A model generated the notes under the pieces. It searched no databases and was not told the DNA's origin. It was given only the letters and a program-made list of their open reading frames with translations. This document shows, piece by piece, positions 47,276-55,432 of a DNA stretch of 64,000 bases. This stretch comes from Polaromonas eurypsychrophila. Its GTDB lineage: Bacteria > Pseudomonadota > Gammaproteobacteria > Burkholderiales > Burkholderiaceae_C. Position 1 is the first letter of the stretch. Every line of letters starts with the position of its first letter. The translations under genes were made by a program, and so were the position numbers. Where the stretch lies: the NCBI RefSeq assembly GCF_014641715.1, contig NZ_BMIG01000010.1:1-64000 (forward strand), written 5' to 3'.

Positions 47276-48063
47276 CCAGCGGCAAACACACAACTTCTTC
47301 AAACGGCCACTGCACGCTGGTGGGCGCGGGTCCCGGCGACCCTGAACTGCTCACGCTCAAGGCACTCAAGGCCATCCAGGCCGCCACCGTGCTGCTGGTT
47401 GACGATCTGGTCAGTGACGAGATCGTGGCCTATGCGCAGCCCGATGCACGCATCGTGCACGTCGGCAAACGCGGCGGCTGCAAATCCACGCCACAGGAGT
47501 TCATCGAAAAACTGATGATCATGGCGGTGCGAGAAGGCGAAAGCGTGGTGCGCCTCAAGGGCGGCGATCCTTTCATCTTCGGCCGCGGTGGCGAAGAGGT
47601 CGAACACCTGCGCGCCGCCGGTATCGCGGTGACGGTCATCAACGGCATCACCGCCGGCCTGGCCGCAGTGACCTCGCTGGGTGTGCCGCTGACGCACCGC
47701 CAGCACGCGCACGGCGTGGTGTTTGTCACCGGCCACGCCAAACCGGGTGACGCGGGCACGGACTGGCGCGTACTGGCCGACACCGCCTGCAAGGCCAAAC
47801 TCACGCTGGTGATCTACATGGGTGTCAGTGGCGCCGGCCGCATCCAGGACGAACTGCTGACAGGCCTGCCCGCCACCACGCCGGTGGCGGTGATCCAGAA
47901 CGCCACGCTGCAAACGCAGCGCCACATCACCACCACGCTGAGCCAATTGGCCACAGCCATCGTCGAGTCCGGGCTGGCCAGCCCCTCGGTGATCGTGGTC
48001 GGCGACGTGGTCAGCGGCATCGCCGCGGCAGCCGAAAACCCGGCACTGTTTCGCGCGGCCTGA
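47272..48063 (+). CDS. cobA: uroporphyrinogen-III C-methyltransferase
   Basis: A 263-residue SAM-dependent methyltransferase making precorrin-2, the precursor of siroheme needed by NirB. The family motifs are LVGAGPGDPELLTLKALKAI, VRLKGGDPFIFGRGGEE and the ending SPSVIVVGDVV. It has no CysG-type dehydrogenase/chelatase part. Position after nirBD-nasA-ybiB fits cofactor supply. Confidence 0.95.
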   Translation: MTSGKHTTSSNGHCTLVGAGPGDPELLTLKALKAIQAATVLLVDDLVSDEIVAYAQPDARIVHVGKRGGCKSTPQEFIEKLMIMAVREGESVVRLKGGDPFIFGRGGEEVEHLRAAGIAVTVINGITAGLAAVTSLGVPLTHRQHAHGVVFVTGHAKPGDAGTDWRVLADTACKAKLTLVIYMGVSGAGRIQDELLTGLPATTPVAVIQNATLQTQRHITTTLSQLATAIVESGLASPSVIVVGDVVSGIAAAAENPALFRAA

Positions 48064-48181
48064 ACCCGAGGGGGGCGCTGGCAGCCCTGAAATCACACCC
48101 CGAAGCGGTCGATGCTCCTATATGCGTATTCCTCTATTCTCAGTTCATTGATATGCTGGGAAGGGAACAAGGGAGACAAAA

Positions 48182-49999
48182 ATGGGAATCAAGGATGGTG
48201 CACATGCTGAAGACATCATCGATGTATCCGGCGTGAGCTCACGTCAAAGAAGGAGAAAGCTCACCTTCGCCTTGGCAGTAGTGACCATCACATCGGCGTG
48301 CATATGGACCGCCTATCTTTGGTACGGCAAACCCCGATTGGACGAGCATCGGGTGAATGTAGCTCTCCAGGCCCTTGCTGCCGCCGGTGAAGATTTGCAC
48401 AAAGAAGTCAGCAGAACCATGGCTTTGCCCCGTGAGCAGATGTTTTTAGCCGCTTTCGACTCTTTGAGCGCTCCAAGCAAAGACTTAGACGAGACATTGC
48501 GAATCAATGGCGCACGCGCGGCACTGGATATGGCAGTTACCGAAGGTAGCGATCAGGCAAGGCTTATGCTCGGTAAAGCACTTCGCGATGGCAGCTTTGG
48601 ACCAAAAGACAGTGTGGCGGCTCTTCGCGAGTTTGATCGCGTCCGCGACAGCAGCGCCCCTGGCGTAAGAGCAGGAGATCCGCACTCCCTTTACCTGCAC
48701 GCACTCATGCTTTCGGAGGGTCTTGGGGTCAGTCTGGACCTTGAGGCAGCAGCAGCAGCAGCGAGACGTGCGGGTGAAGGTATTGCTGGATCACTACTTA
48801 AAGAGATTGCCAACCAGGCACTTTGGGGATCAGGCGTCTTCAAAAACGGAAAAGATCCTGAATGGGCGGGGCGAATGGCGAAACGATTGGTTGCTGCTGG
48901 GGACCCTTCGGCATTCAGGATTGGCGTGGCAAGCTGTGATCGACTACACGAAATAGTCCTTGATCCCCAGAAGGCGGATCTCGGGCTTGATGAGGCCATA
49001 AAGCGCCGCAATGCTTGTCGAACGCCTTGGATCAAAGACGCGGCCGTAGCCGGACATAAACCCGCCATGGCCGACTACGCCAACACGTTACTCTCTGAGC
49101 AAGGAAACGTTGAAATCGCAACTCAGTGGTTTGAGGCAGCAGGCACAGAACGCTCAAACGCCGACAACTACCAATACGGCGTACTCAAAGCTCTTTCCGG
49201 AGCTGATCTTGATGCAGTCGCGTCCGGCGTCAAGATCATGCGGGCCGCACTCAAAGAAGAACAAAAGTCTGACTATCCAAGCGCTTTCACCTCCTTCGAC
49301 GAGGTGCTCCTTCTCATTAGTCGAATGCAAAAGGTATTAGTAAAAGCACAAAATCATTCCCGAAAAAATTTCGCAATAGCGCTTTTGGCGCACGGGGAGC
49401 TGGAAGGCTCGATGCCGGAAGCCATTAAAGCTATGCAAGTGAATTTAGGAACGGAACACTTGAAGCCTTTAGTCAGTTCGTCAAAAATCCATCGAACTGC
49501 CGCCCTCGTTGCTGAGGCAATTCGCTCGAACAAGCCGTTTGTTGAAGTCGCCCAAGCGCAGCCATCGGGGAAACTGGTTCCATTTAGTGACAAGCTCGAT
49601 CCGCCAGTACAGCGCGATTCAGAACAGCAAGCAAAAACCGGCTATCTTGTCGGGACGAAAAATGCCGCCTCAGGTGGGCTATCAACGTTCACAGTTGACA
49701 ACGCCAGCGGTGAACGCGATGCGATAGTTCGGCTTTATCTCAGTGGTAAAAAACCCGCTGCCAGAAATTTCTACGTCAAATTCGGGGAAAAATTCACCGC
49801 AAAATCTTTAACGCCTGGAACTTATGCAATGCGCTACCGCTTCGTCGGGAGCGACGACACATTTGAAGCGGATAAGCCATTTCTGTTGAGCGAAACCGCA
49901 ACAGAAAGTGGACGTCGCTTCTCAAACGTCACCGTTACCCTTTACAAGGTTCGTGATGGAAACATGACAACCAAAAAAATCCCATCGGAAGACTTCTAG
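48182..49999 (+). CDS. hypothetical membrane-anchored protein, Sel1-like
   Basis: A 605-residue protein of unknown function. One transmembrane helix near the N-terminus (KLTFALAVVTITSACIWTAY, residues about 26-45) places the rest in the periplasm. The middle is alpha-helical and Ala rich with units like ARLMLGKALRDGSFGPKDSV and HALMLSEGLGVSLDLEAAA, which resemble degenerate Sel1/TPR repeats. The last 130 residues look beta-rich. AAGGGAG precedes the ATG. GC content and codon use are lower than in cobA and the flavoprotein gene around it, suggesting transfer. Confidence 0.7.
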   Translation: MGIKDGAHAEDIIDVSGVSSRQRRRKLTFALAVVTITSACIWTAYLWYGKPRLDEHRVNVALQALAAAGEDLHKEVSRTMALPREQMFLAAFDSLSAPSKDLDETLRINGARAALDMAVTEGSDQARLMLGKALRDGSFGPKDSVAALREFDRVRDSSAPGVRAGDPHSLYLHALMLSEGLGVSLDLEAAAAAARRAGEGIAGSLLKEIANQALWGSGVFKNGKDPEWAGRMAKRLVAAGDPSAFRIGVASCDRLHEIVLDPQKADLGLDEAIKRRNACRTPWIKDAAVAGHKPAMADYANTLLSEQGNVEIATQWFEAAGTERSNADNYQYGVLKALSGADLDAVASGVKIMRAALKEEQKSDYPSAFTSFDEVLLLISRMQKVLVKAQNHSRKNFAIALLAHGELEGSMPEAIKAMQVNLGTEHLKPLVSSSKIHRTAALVAEAIRSNKPFVEVAQAQPSGKLVPFSDKLDPPVQRDSEQQAKTGYLVGTKNAASGGLSTFTVDNASGERDAIVRLYLSGKKPAARNFYVKFGEKFTAKSLTPGTYAMRYRFVGSDDTFEADKPFLLSETATESGRRFSNVTVTLYKVRDGNMTTKKIPSEDF

Positions 50000-50075
50000 T
50001 GAGCATATGCTGCACCAGTTGCACCCACGTTACCTCCGTAGTACACCAGCTACACTTCCTCGTCCCGACGTGCTG

Positions 50076-50133
50076 ATTTGCTCTGCTTTTGATAGCTTCT
50101 CACGCCCGCCAATTATGGGCTGGAGGCCGATTT
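50076..50133. repeat. dispersed repeat B copy supplying a ribosome binding site
   Basis: TTTGCTCTGCTTTTGATAGC, then TTCTCACGCCC and TATGGGCTGGAGGCCGATTT. GGAGG at 50122-50126 belongs to the repeat and is 5 bases from the TTG start of the next gene. Confidence 0.8.
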
Positions 50134-51403
50134 GACTGAAAAATTTGATGTGGTGGTGGTGGGGGCTGGCGCCGCCGGCCTGTTCTGCGCCGGCCTGGCC
50201 GGCCAGCGCGGCCTCAAGGTGCTGCTGCTGGACCACAGCGAGAAAGTGGCCGAGAAGATCCGCATCTCCGGCGGCGGCCGCTGCAACTTCACCAACCGTG
50301 ACACCACGCCGGCCAACTTCGTCGGCGAGAACCCGCATTTCTGCCGCTCTGCCCTGTCACGCTACACGCCGCAGGACTTTATCGCGCTGCTGCAGCGCTA
50401 CAACATCGCTTTCCACGAAAAACACAAGGGCCAGCTGTTTTGCGACCGCTCGGCCGAAGACGTGATCAACATGCTGCTGGCCGAATGTGATGCCGGCGGC
50501 GTCACGCGCTGGCAGCCCTGCCATGTCTCGGGCATCAAGCATGCCGCCAGCCTATACGGAACAAGCGCAGGCAGCTATCAAATCGAGAGCGACCGGGGTT
50601 TGATCGAAACGCCGCAACTGGTCATCGCCACCGGCGGCCTGTCGATCCCCAAGATCGGTGCGACCGATTTTGGTTACCGCATCGCCAAGCAGTTCGGCCT
50701 GCGCCTGGTCGAGCCGCGTGCTGGTCTGGTGCCGCTTACCTTCGACGGCGAGGCCTGGGCGCCCTACGCCCAGCTTTCCGGTCTGGCGCTGCCGGTGCTA
50801 ATCGAAACCGGCTCACCTGACGCAAGCCCCAAACAACGCAAAAAAGCCGTGGTCTTCGCTGAAGACCTGTTGTTCACCCATCGCGGCCTGAGCGGGCCGG
50901 CGGTGTTGCAGATTTCCAGCTTCTGGCGCGATGGCCAGCCGGTACGCATCAATCTCGCACCCGGCGTGGACCTGTCCACCCTTTTAATGCGCGCCAAGGC
51001 CAGCTCCAGAAAGCTGATCGCCAACGAACTGGCGGCGCTGGTGCCAAGCCGTCTCGCCGACGCATGGGCCAGCAGTGACCCGGCCTGGCAAAAACCCGTC
51101 AGCGAGGCCACCGACAAGGCCCTGAACACACTGGCGGACCGGCTGGCCGACTGGCAACTGACCCCCAACGGCACCGAGGGCTACAAAAAAGCCGAGGTCA
51201 CGCTGGGTGGCGTGGACGCCCGCGACCTGTCGTCCCAGACCATGGAATCCAAACAGCCCGGCCTGTATTTCATCGGCGAGGTGGTGGACGTGACCGGCTG
51301 GCTGGGCGGTTACAACTTCCAGTGGGCCTGGGCCAGCGGCCATGCCTGTGCCGAGGCCCTGACAGCAAAAGCCACAGCTGATCCGTCCCTGGTACCGCTT
51401 TGA
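50132..51403 (+). CDS. HI0933/YhiN family FAD-dependent oxidoreductase
   Basis: A 423-residue flavoprotein. The dinucleotide motif VVVGAGAAGLFCAGLAGQRG is followed by the family mark KIRISGGGRCNFTN. ATGGLSIPKIGATDFGY and the C-terminal GEVVDVTGWLGGYNFQWAW are typical of the HI0933 group, whose substrate is uncertain. It begins with TTG at 50132; GGAGG for this start comes from a repeat B copy. Another partial repeat B copy is embedded at about 50546-50590, where the protein reads ASLYGTSAGSYQIES. Confidence 0.88.
   Translation: MTEKFDVVVVGAGAAGLFCAGLAGQRGLKVLLLDHSEKVAEKIRISGGGRCNFTNRDTTPANFVGENPHFCRSALSRYTPQDFIALLQRYNIAFHEKHKGQLFCDRSAEDVINMLLAECDAGGVTRWQPCHVSGIKHAASLYGTSAGSYQIESDRGLIETPQLVIATGGLSIPKIGATDFGYRIAKQFGLRLVEPRAGLVPLTFDGEAWAPYAQLSGLALPVLIETGSPDASPKQRKKAVVFAEDLLFTHRGLSGPAVLQISSFWRDGQPVRINLAPGVDLSTLLMRAKASSRKLIANELAALVPSRLADAWASSDPAWQKPVSEATDKALNTLADRLADWQLTPNGTEGYKKAEVTLGGVDARDLSSQTMESKQPGLYFIGEVVDVTGWLGGYNFQWAWASGHACAEALTAKATADPSLVPL
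50546..50590. repeat. partial repeat B copy inside the flavoprotein gene
   Basis: AGCCTATACGGAACAAGCGC, then AGGCAGCTATCAAATCGAGA. The reading frame is kept. It is one of the weaker matches in the family. Confidence 0.4.
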
Positions 51404-51409
51404 CCAGCC

Positions 51410-51498
51410 GGGGCCGCGGATCCGGCTTTGCTGGGCCGCAGGCGCAGCGCCCCCTGCCGGGGGCAGAGAGCTACACGAAGTGAGCGAACGTGGGGGCC
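51410..51498. repeat. dispersed repeat A copy 1 of a tandem pair
   Basis: GGGGCCGCGGATCCGGCTTT and GGCGCAGCGCCCCCTGCCGG, ending GCGAACGTGGGGGCCGG. Nearly the same as the copies at 8727-8818 and 53340-53427. It is followed almost at once by a second unit. Confidence 0.75.
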
Positions 51499-51506
51499 GG
51501 CCAGCC

Positions 51507-51594
51507 ACGGCCGCGGATCTGGCTTCGCCAGTCCGCAAGCGCAGCGGCCCCCTCGTGGGTCAGCGCAGTACACGCAGTGACAAGCGTGGGGGCC
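51507..51594. repeat. dispersed repeat A copy 2 of a tandem pair
   Basis: GGCCGCGGATCTGGCTTCGC and CGCAGCGGCCCCCTCGTGGG, ending CAAGCGTGGGGGCC. It is more divergent than copy 1. The two fill most of the 299-base gap before rpsU; TATAAT at 51608-51613 beyond them may be an rpsU -10 element. Confidence 0.7.
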
Positions 51595-51702
51595 ATGGGC
51601 ACTGGTATATAATCCAAGGCTTTGCTAGCAAACCCGCATCTGGCCTGATTCTGATCAAATCTGACGGCTAAACAAGATGCATATTTTTGGACCCCTTCAT
51701 CA

Positions 51703-51915
51703 ATGACGACCATTCGTGTAAAAGATAACGAGCCCTTCGACGTGGCTCTGCGCCGTTTCAAGCGCACCATCGAAAAACTCGGCCTGCTGACCGACCTGCG
51801 CGCTAGAGAGTTTTACGAAAAGCCCACCGCCGAGCGCAAGCGCAAGAAGGCTGCCGCCGTCAAGCGCAACTACAAGCGCATCCGCTCCATGCAGCTGCCT
51901 AAAAAGCTGTACTAA
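51703..51915 (+). CDS. rpsU: 30S ribosomal protein S21
   Basis: A 70-residue basic protein of the small ribosomal subunit. The sequence [20 protein letters not shown] and the Lys/Arg-rich C-terminus are typical. An intrinsic terminator follows 23 bases after the stop. Lies upstream of yqeY, a usual pairing. Confidence 0.97.
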   Translation: MTTIRVKDNEPFDVALRRFKRTIEKLGLLTDLRAREFYEKPTAERKRKKAAAVKRNYKRIRSMQLPKKLY

Positions 51916-51938
51916 AAGTACACGCCTCACGGCAAACC

Positions 51939-51971
51939 AAAAGCCCGCACGAGGACGCTCTGCGGGCTTTT
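51939..51971 (+). terminator. rho-independent terminator after rpsU
   Basis: AAAAGCCCGCA and TGCGGGCTTTT form a perfect 11-bp stem with an 11-base loop, followed by TGTGTTTCT. Confidence 0.9.
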
Positions 51972-52020
51972 GTGTTTCTGACTCCCTTTTGACCTTCCAT
52001 CCCCTTTCCTGGAGACCGCC

Positions 52021-52467
52021 ATGTCCCTCAAAGACCAGATCACCGAAGACATGAAAACTGCCATGCGCGCCAAGGACAGCGAGCGCCTGGGCACCATCCG
52101 CCTGCTGCTGGCCGCGCTCAAGCAAAAAGAGGTCGATGAACGCGTGGTGCTCGATGATGCTGCCGTGGTCGCCATCGTCGACAAGCTGATCAAGCAGCGC
52201 AAGGATTCGATCGAAGCCTTCCAGAAAGCCGAACGTAAGGATTTGGCCGACAAGGAAGCCGCCGAACTGGTGGTGCTGCAGGCCTACCTGCCGGCCCGCC
52301 TGAGTGCCGAAGAAGTCGCCGCCGAGGTCAAGGCCATCGTCACCGAACTTGGCGCCACAGGTCCCGGCGACATGGGCAAGGTCATGGGCGCAGTTAAAGC
52401 CAAACTCGCCGGCAAGGCCGACATGGGCCAGGTCTCGGCTGCGGTGAAAGCGGCTTTGGCGGGTTGA
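52021..52467 (+). CDS. yqeY: GatB/YqeY domain protein
   Basis: A 148-residue protein with the YqeY fold also found at the C-terminus of GatB. It starts MSLKDQITEDMKTAMRAKDS and has VVLQAYLPARLSAEEV and GPGDMGKVMGAVKAKLAGKA. The family is thought to bind tRNA, but its role is unclear. The last ten residues (SAAVKAALAG) are encoded again at 53231-53300, beyond the toxin-antitoxin genes. Confidence 0.93.
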   Translation: MSLKDQITEDMKTAMRAKDSERLGTIRLLLAALKQKEVDERVVLDDAAVVAIVDKLIKQRKDSIEAFQKAERKDLADKEAAELVVLQAYLPARLSAEEVAAEVKAIVTELGATGPGDMGKVMGAVKAKLAGKADMGQVSAAVKAALAG

Positions 52468-52476
52468 ACGCCTCAA

Positions 52477-52510
52477 TTGACTTCATTGCATGCATTGCAT
52501 ACAATGAAGT
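52477..52510 (+). promoter_or_regulatory. toxin-antitoxin promoter with palindromic operator
   Basis: A -35 box TTGACT (52477-52482), a 17-base spacer and -10 box TACAAT (52500-52505) form a good sigma-70 promoter. ACTTCATTG at 52480-52488 and CAATGAAGT at 52502-52510 are inverted repeats enclosing the -10 box, with near-palindromic ATGCATTGCAT between. This is where a ribbon-helix-helix antitoxin would bind to autoregulate. Confidence 0.75.
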
Positions 52511-52535
52511 CGTTGCAACTTAGAAGGAAAACGAT

Positions 52536-52769
52536 GTGGCCATGCTGACCATTCGCAATCTCGACGAATCTGTCAAAACCATGCTTCGCGTTCAGGCCGC
52601 ACAACACGGTTGGGCCATGGAAGAAGAAGTCAGACGCATCCTGACGCAGGCCACGCAGGGCCAACTGCCTGAACTCAAACTTGGCAGCCGCATTCATGAG
52701 CGCTTCAAATCGATCGGCGGGCTGGACTTGCCTGCTCGCCAAAAAACAAGACCAGCCCCGACCTTTTAG
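52536..52769 (+). CDS. FitA-type antitoxin
   Basis: A 77-residue antitoxin with an N-terminal ribbon-helix-helix domain (MLTIRNLDESVKTMLRVQAA, then GWAMEEEVRRILTQA). The C-terminal tail (SIGGLDLPARQKTRPAPTF) would neutralise the toxin. The start is GTG at 52536 or ATG at 52542, with AGAAGGAAAA upstream. It is 20 bases before the PIN-domain toxin. Confidence 0.9.
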   Translation: MAMLTIRNLDESVKTMLRVQAAQHGWAMEEEVRRILTQATQGQLPELKLGSRIHERFKSIGGLDLPARQKTRPAPTF

Positions 52770-52789
52770 CCAGACAAGCGCGAGGCCCT

Positions 52790-53212
52790 ATGTACTTGCT
52801 CGATACCAACGTGTTGTCGGAGTTGATGCGCGCCGCGCCCTCGCCCGCCTTGCTTGCATGGATGGATGCGCAAGCTGGCCAGGAATTGTTTATCTGCGCC
52901 ATTACCCGTGCCGAGATTGAGCTCGGCATAACACTCTTGCCCCAAGGCAAACGCCGCACCTCTCTGGCAGTTCAGGCCCAGGCCATGTTTGATGAAGATT
53001 TTGCAGGCCGATGCCTGCCATTTGACGGGCGCTGCGCTCCCCTTTATGCAGACCTTGTTGCGTCACGCACCCGCCAAGGTTTGCCCATTTCTGTTGAAGA
53101 CGCGCAAATAGCGGCGATCAGCCTGGCGAATCAGAAGAATCTGGCAACACGAAATACCTCGGATTTTTTAAAAATCACCGGCTTGCCGCTGACCAACCCC
53201 TGGCTCGCCTAG
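52790..53212 (+). CDS. FitB/VapC-type PIN-domain toxin
   Basis: A 140-residue PIN-domain ribonuclease. The acidic residues are visible: D in YLLDTNVLSELMR, E in TRAEIELGITLLP, D in SVEDAQIAAIS and D in TRNTSDF. These normally hold Mg/Mn for RNA cleavage. It pairs with the antitoxin upstream. The module is bracketed by yqeY 3' sequence on both sides. Confidence 0.92.
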   Translation: MYLLDTNVLSELMRAAPSPALLAWMDAQAGQELFICAITRAEIELGITLLPQGKRRTSLAVQAQAMFDEDFAGRCLPFDGRCAPLYADLVASRTRQGLPISVEDAQIAAISLANQKNLATRNTSDFLKITGLPLTNPWLA

Positions 53213-53230
53213 TAGGCTGATTCAGTGAAA

Positions 53231-53300
53231 TCGCTGGCAAGCGGCTGCCCGGCGGTGGGCCAAGTCCTCGGCAGCGGTGAAGGCGGCGCTGGCGGGCTAA
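53231..53300 (+). pseudogene. displaced duplicate of the yqeY 3' end
   Basis: This 70-base segment aligns with the last 62 bases of yqeY (52406-52467). It can be read as SAAVKAALAG and a stop (TAA), exactly the YqeY C-terminus, with synonymous changes (for example GCGGCGCTGGCGGGC against GCGGCTTTGGCGGGT). Extra bases disrupt the frame further upstream. It marks a junction formed when the toxin-antitoxin module entered. Confidence 0.75.
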
Positions 53301-53339
53301 ATCCAGCGGCACCCTTGAGTAGGACTCTTTCATCAAACA

Positions 53340-53427
53340 GGGGCCGCGGAACCGGCTCTGCCGGGCCGCAGGCGCAGCGCCCCCTCGGGGGGCAGAGAGC
53401 TACGCGAAGCGAGCGAACGTGGGGGCT
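53340..53427. repeat. dispersed repeat A copy before pmbA 3' end
   Basis: GGGGCCGCGGAACCGGCTCT and GGCGCAGCGCCCCCTCGGGG, ending GCGAACGTGGGGGCTC. It abuts the pmbA stop codon. Confidence 0.75.
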
Positions 53428-54819
53428 CTAAGACCCAGCCACTTTCATCCTGTTGATCAGGATGGATCCGACGCTTTTGGCGCCGTAGTTGTAGACATCG
53501 GCGCCCACGGCCTGAATGCCCATCAGCATGTCCTTGAGGTTGCCGGCAATCGTGATCTCTTCGACCGGGAAGGCAATCTGCCCTTTCTCGACCCAGAAGC
53601 CTGAGGCGCCGCGCGAATAATCGCCGGTCACGTAGTTCACGCCCTGCCCCATCAGCTCGGTCACAAACAGGCCGGTGCCCAGCTTTTTGAGCATGGCATC
53701 AAGGTCGTCGCCGGCTTTGGTCCGACGGCTGCTCATGACGAGGTTGTGTGAACCGCCAGCGTTGCCGGTGGTGCGCATGCCCAACTTGCGTGCCGAGTAA
53801 GTGCTCAGGAAGTAGCCACGCACAATGCCGGCGTCCACCACCGTGCGTGCGCGGGCCTTGACACCTTCTTCATCAAACGGCGAACTGCCCTTGCCTTTTT
53901 TGACAAACGGGTCTTCCGTGATGTCGATGTGCGCCGGAAACGCCGGCTTGCCCAGGCTGTTCAGCAAAAACGTGCTTTTGCGGTAGAGCGCGCCGCCGCT
54001 GATAGCCTGCACAAAGCCGCCCAGAAGGCCGGCGGCCAGCGGCGACTCAAACAGCACCGGGCATTGCGTTGTCTTGATCTTGCGGCTTTTCAAGCGCGCC
54101 AGTGTGCGTTCGGCGGCGTAGCGGCCCACGGCCTGCGCGCTGGCCAGCTCGCTGGCGTCGCGCATGGAGCTGTACCATGCATCACGCTGCATTTGGCTGC
54201 CCTTGCCGGCAATCGCCGCGGCCGAGATGCTGTGGCGCGAACTCGCATACCCACCGCGAAAGCCGCGCGTGTGGGCGCTGAAAAAATGGCTTTGCTGGGC
54301 CGACACGCCCGCGCCTTCGCTGTTGGTGATCAGCTTGCTGGTGTCGAAGACTGCGGCTTCGCACTCAAGCGCCAGGGCAGCGGCGCCGGCGGAATCAATC
54401 GCCCAGGGATGGAACAGATCGAGTTCGCGGTGCACCCGCGCGATGTCGCGGTCGGCCGGCAGGCCGGAGGTCTTGTCCTCGGCAGTGAAACGCGCAATGT
54501 CGTAGGCCGCCTTGACGGTTTGCTCTATCGCAGTTTTTGAAAAATCGCTGGTGGCGGCGTTGCCGCGTTTCTGGCCAACGTAAACCGTGATGCCGAGCGA
54601 TTTGTCGCGGTTCCGCTCGACGTTTTCAAGCTCGCCCTTGCGCACGCTGACACTCAGGCCGCAGCCTTCGGAGGCCTCCGCAGCGGCATCGGTGGCGCCG
54701 ATTTTTTTGGCGTGGGCCAGCGCGCTGTCCACCAGGCCTTCGAAGAAATCGCGGTGATAACTGAAGCCCGATTCGGGGCGGGAAGCGGCGGATGTTGTCT
54801 TGGGGGTCTTTGGGGTCAT
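53428..54819 (-). CDS. pmbA: PmbA/TldE metalloprotease subunit
   Basis: A 463-residue member of the TldD/PmbA family; with TldD it forms a protease involved in peptide maturation and in CcdA turnover. Conserved parts are SVSVRKGELENVERNRDKSL, GGFVQAISGGALYRKSTFLL, and the C-terminal GNAGGSHNLVMSSRRT and VTGDYSRGASGFWVEKG. The PmbA partner lacks the metal motif of TldD, which is consistent here. ATG at 54819 gives the usual length. It is divergent from yjgA, with only 25 bases between. Confidence 0.95.
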   Translation of the reverse strand: MTPKTPKTTSAASRPESGFSYHRDFFEGLVDSALAHAKKIGATDAAAEASEGCGLSVSVRKGELENVERNRDKSLGITVYVGQKRGNAATSDFSKTAIEQTVKAAYDIARFTAEDKTSGLPADRDIARVHRELDLFHPWAIDSAGAAALALECEAAVFDTSKLITNSEGAGVSAQQSHFFSAHTRGFRGGYASSRHSISAAAIAGKGSQMQRDAWYSSMRDASELASAQAVGRYAAERTLARLKSRKIKTTQCPVLFESPLAAGLLGGFVQAISGGALYRKSTFLLNSLGKPAFPAHIDITEDPFVKKGKGSSPFDEEGVKARARTVVDAGIVRGYFLSTYSARKLGMRTTGNAGGSHNLVMSSRRTKAGDDLDAMLKKLGTGLFVTELMGQGVNYVTGDYSRGASGFWVEKGQIAFPVEEITIAGNLKDMLMGIQAVGADVYNYGAKSVGSILINRMKVAGS

Positions 54820-54844
54820 ATGGGTAGCTATGATACTGACTGCT

Positions 54845-55432
54845 ATGAACAACAAGACTCCCAAGGCCATCAAGGGCTACTGGTCCAACGGACGCTTCGT
54901 GAAACCCGAGGAAATTGCGCTGGAAGAAGTCGGCCCACCGAGCAAGACCCAGCTCAAGGCCGAGGCCGATGAAAAACAGGCCCTCGGCGAAGCGCTGCTG
55001 ACGCTGCGCGCCGACCTGATGGCCAAACTCGACCTGCCCGAAAAACTGCTGGACGCGATTGCCCAGGCCAAAAAAATCACCAATTTCGAGGGCCGGCGCC
55101 GCCAGATGCAGTTCATCGGCAAACTCATGCGCCCCCTGGACACCGAACCGATAAGCGCCGCCATCGACGAACAGAAAAATGGTTCGGCGCAACTGACACT
55201 CGCGCTGCACCTGGCCGAGCAGTGGCGCGACAAGCTGATTACCTCCGACGACGCACTCAGCGACTGGCTGACCGAACATCCCGACACCGATTCCCAGCAA
55301 TTGCGCGCGCTGATCCGCCAGGCCCGCAAGGACGCCAAACCCGAAAAACCGGGCGAGGCGCCACGCCACGCCAAGTCTTACCGCGAAATTTTCCAGCTGG
55401 TGCGTGAAACGCTGGCGCGGGAGGACACGTGA
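54845..55432 (+). CDS. yjgA: DarP/YjgA (DUF615) ribosome biogenesis factor
   Basis: A 195-residue protein of the YjgA family, associated with the 50S subunit during late assembly. It shows SKTQLKAEADEKQALGEALL, ITNFEGRRRQMQFIGKLMR and a C-terminal HAKSYREIFQLVRE. I chose the ATG at 54845 (MNNKTPKAIKGYW). It overlaps mog by four bases (GTGA). Confidence 0.92.
   Translation: MNNKTPKAIKGYWSNGRFVKPEEIALEEVGPPSKTQLKAEADEKQALGEALLTLRADLMAKLDLPEKLLDAIAQAKKITNFEGRRRQMQFIGKLMRPLDTEPISAAIDEQKNGSAQLTLALHLAEQWRDKLITSDDALSDWLTEHPDTDSQQLRALIRQARKDAKPEKPGEAPRHAKSYREIFQLVRETLAREDT

Noticed and set aside
51608..51613. TATAAT as an rpsU promoter
   Set aside because: The -10 is good but nothing resembling a -35 lies 16-18 bases upstream, so it is only mentioned and not called as a feature.
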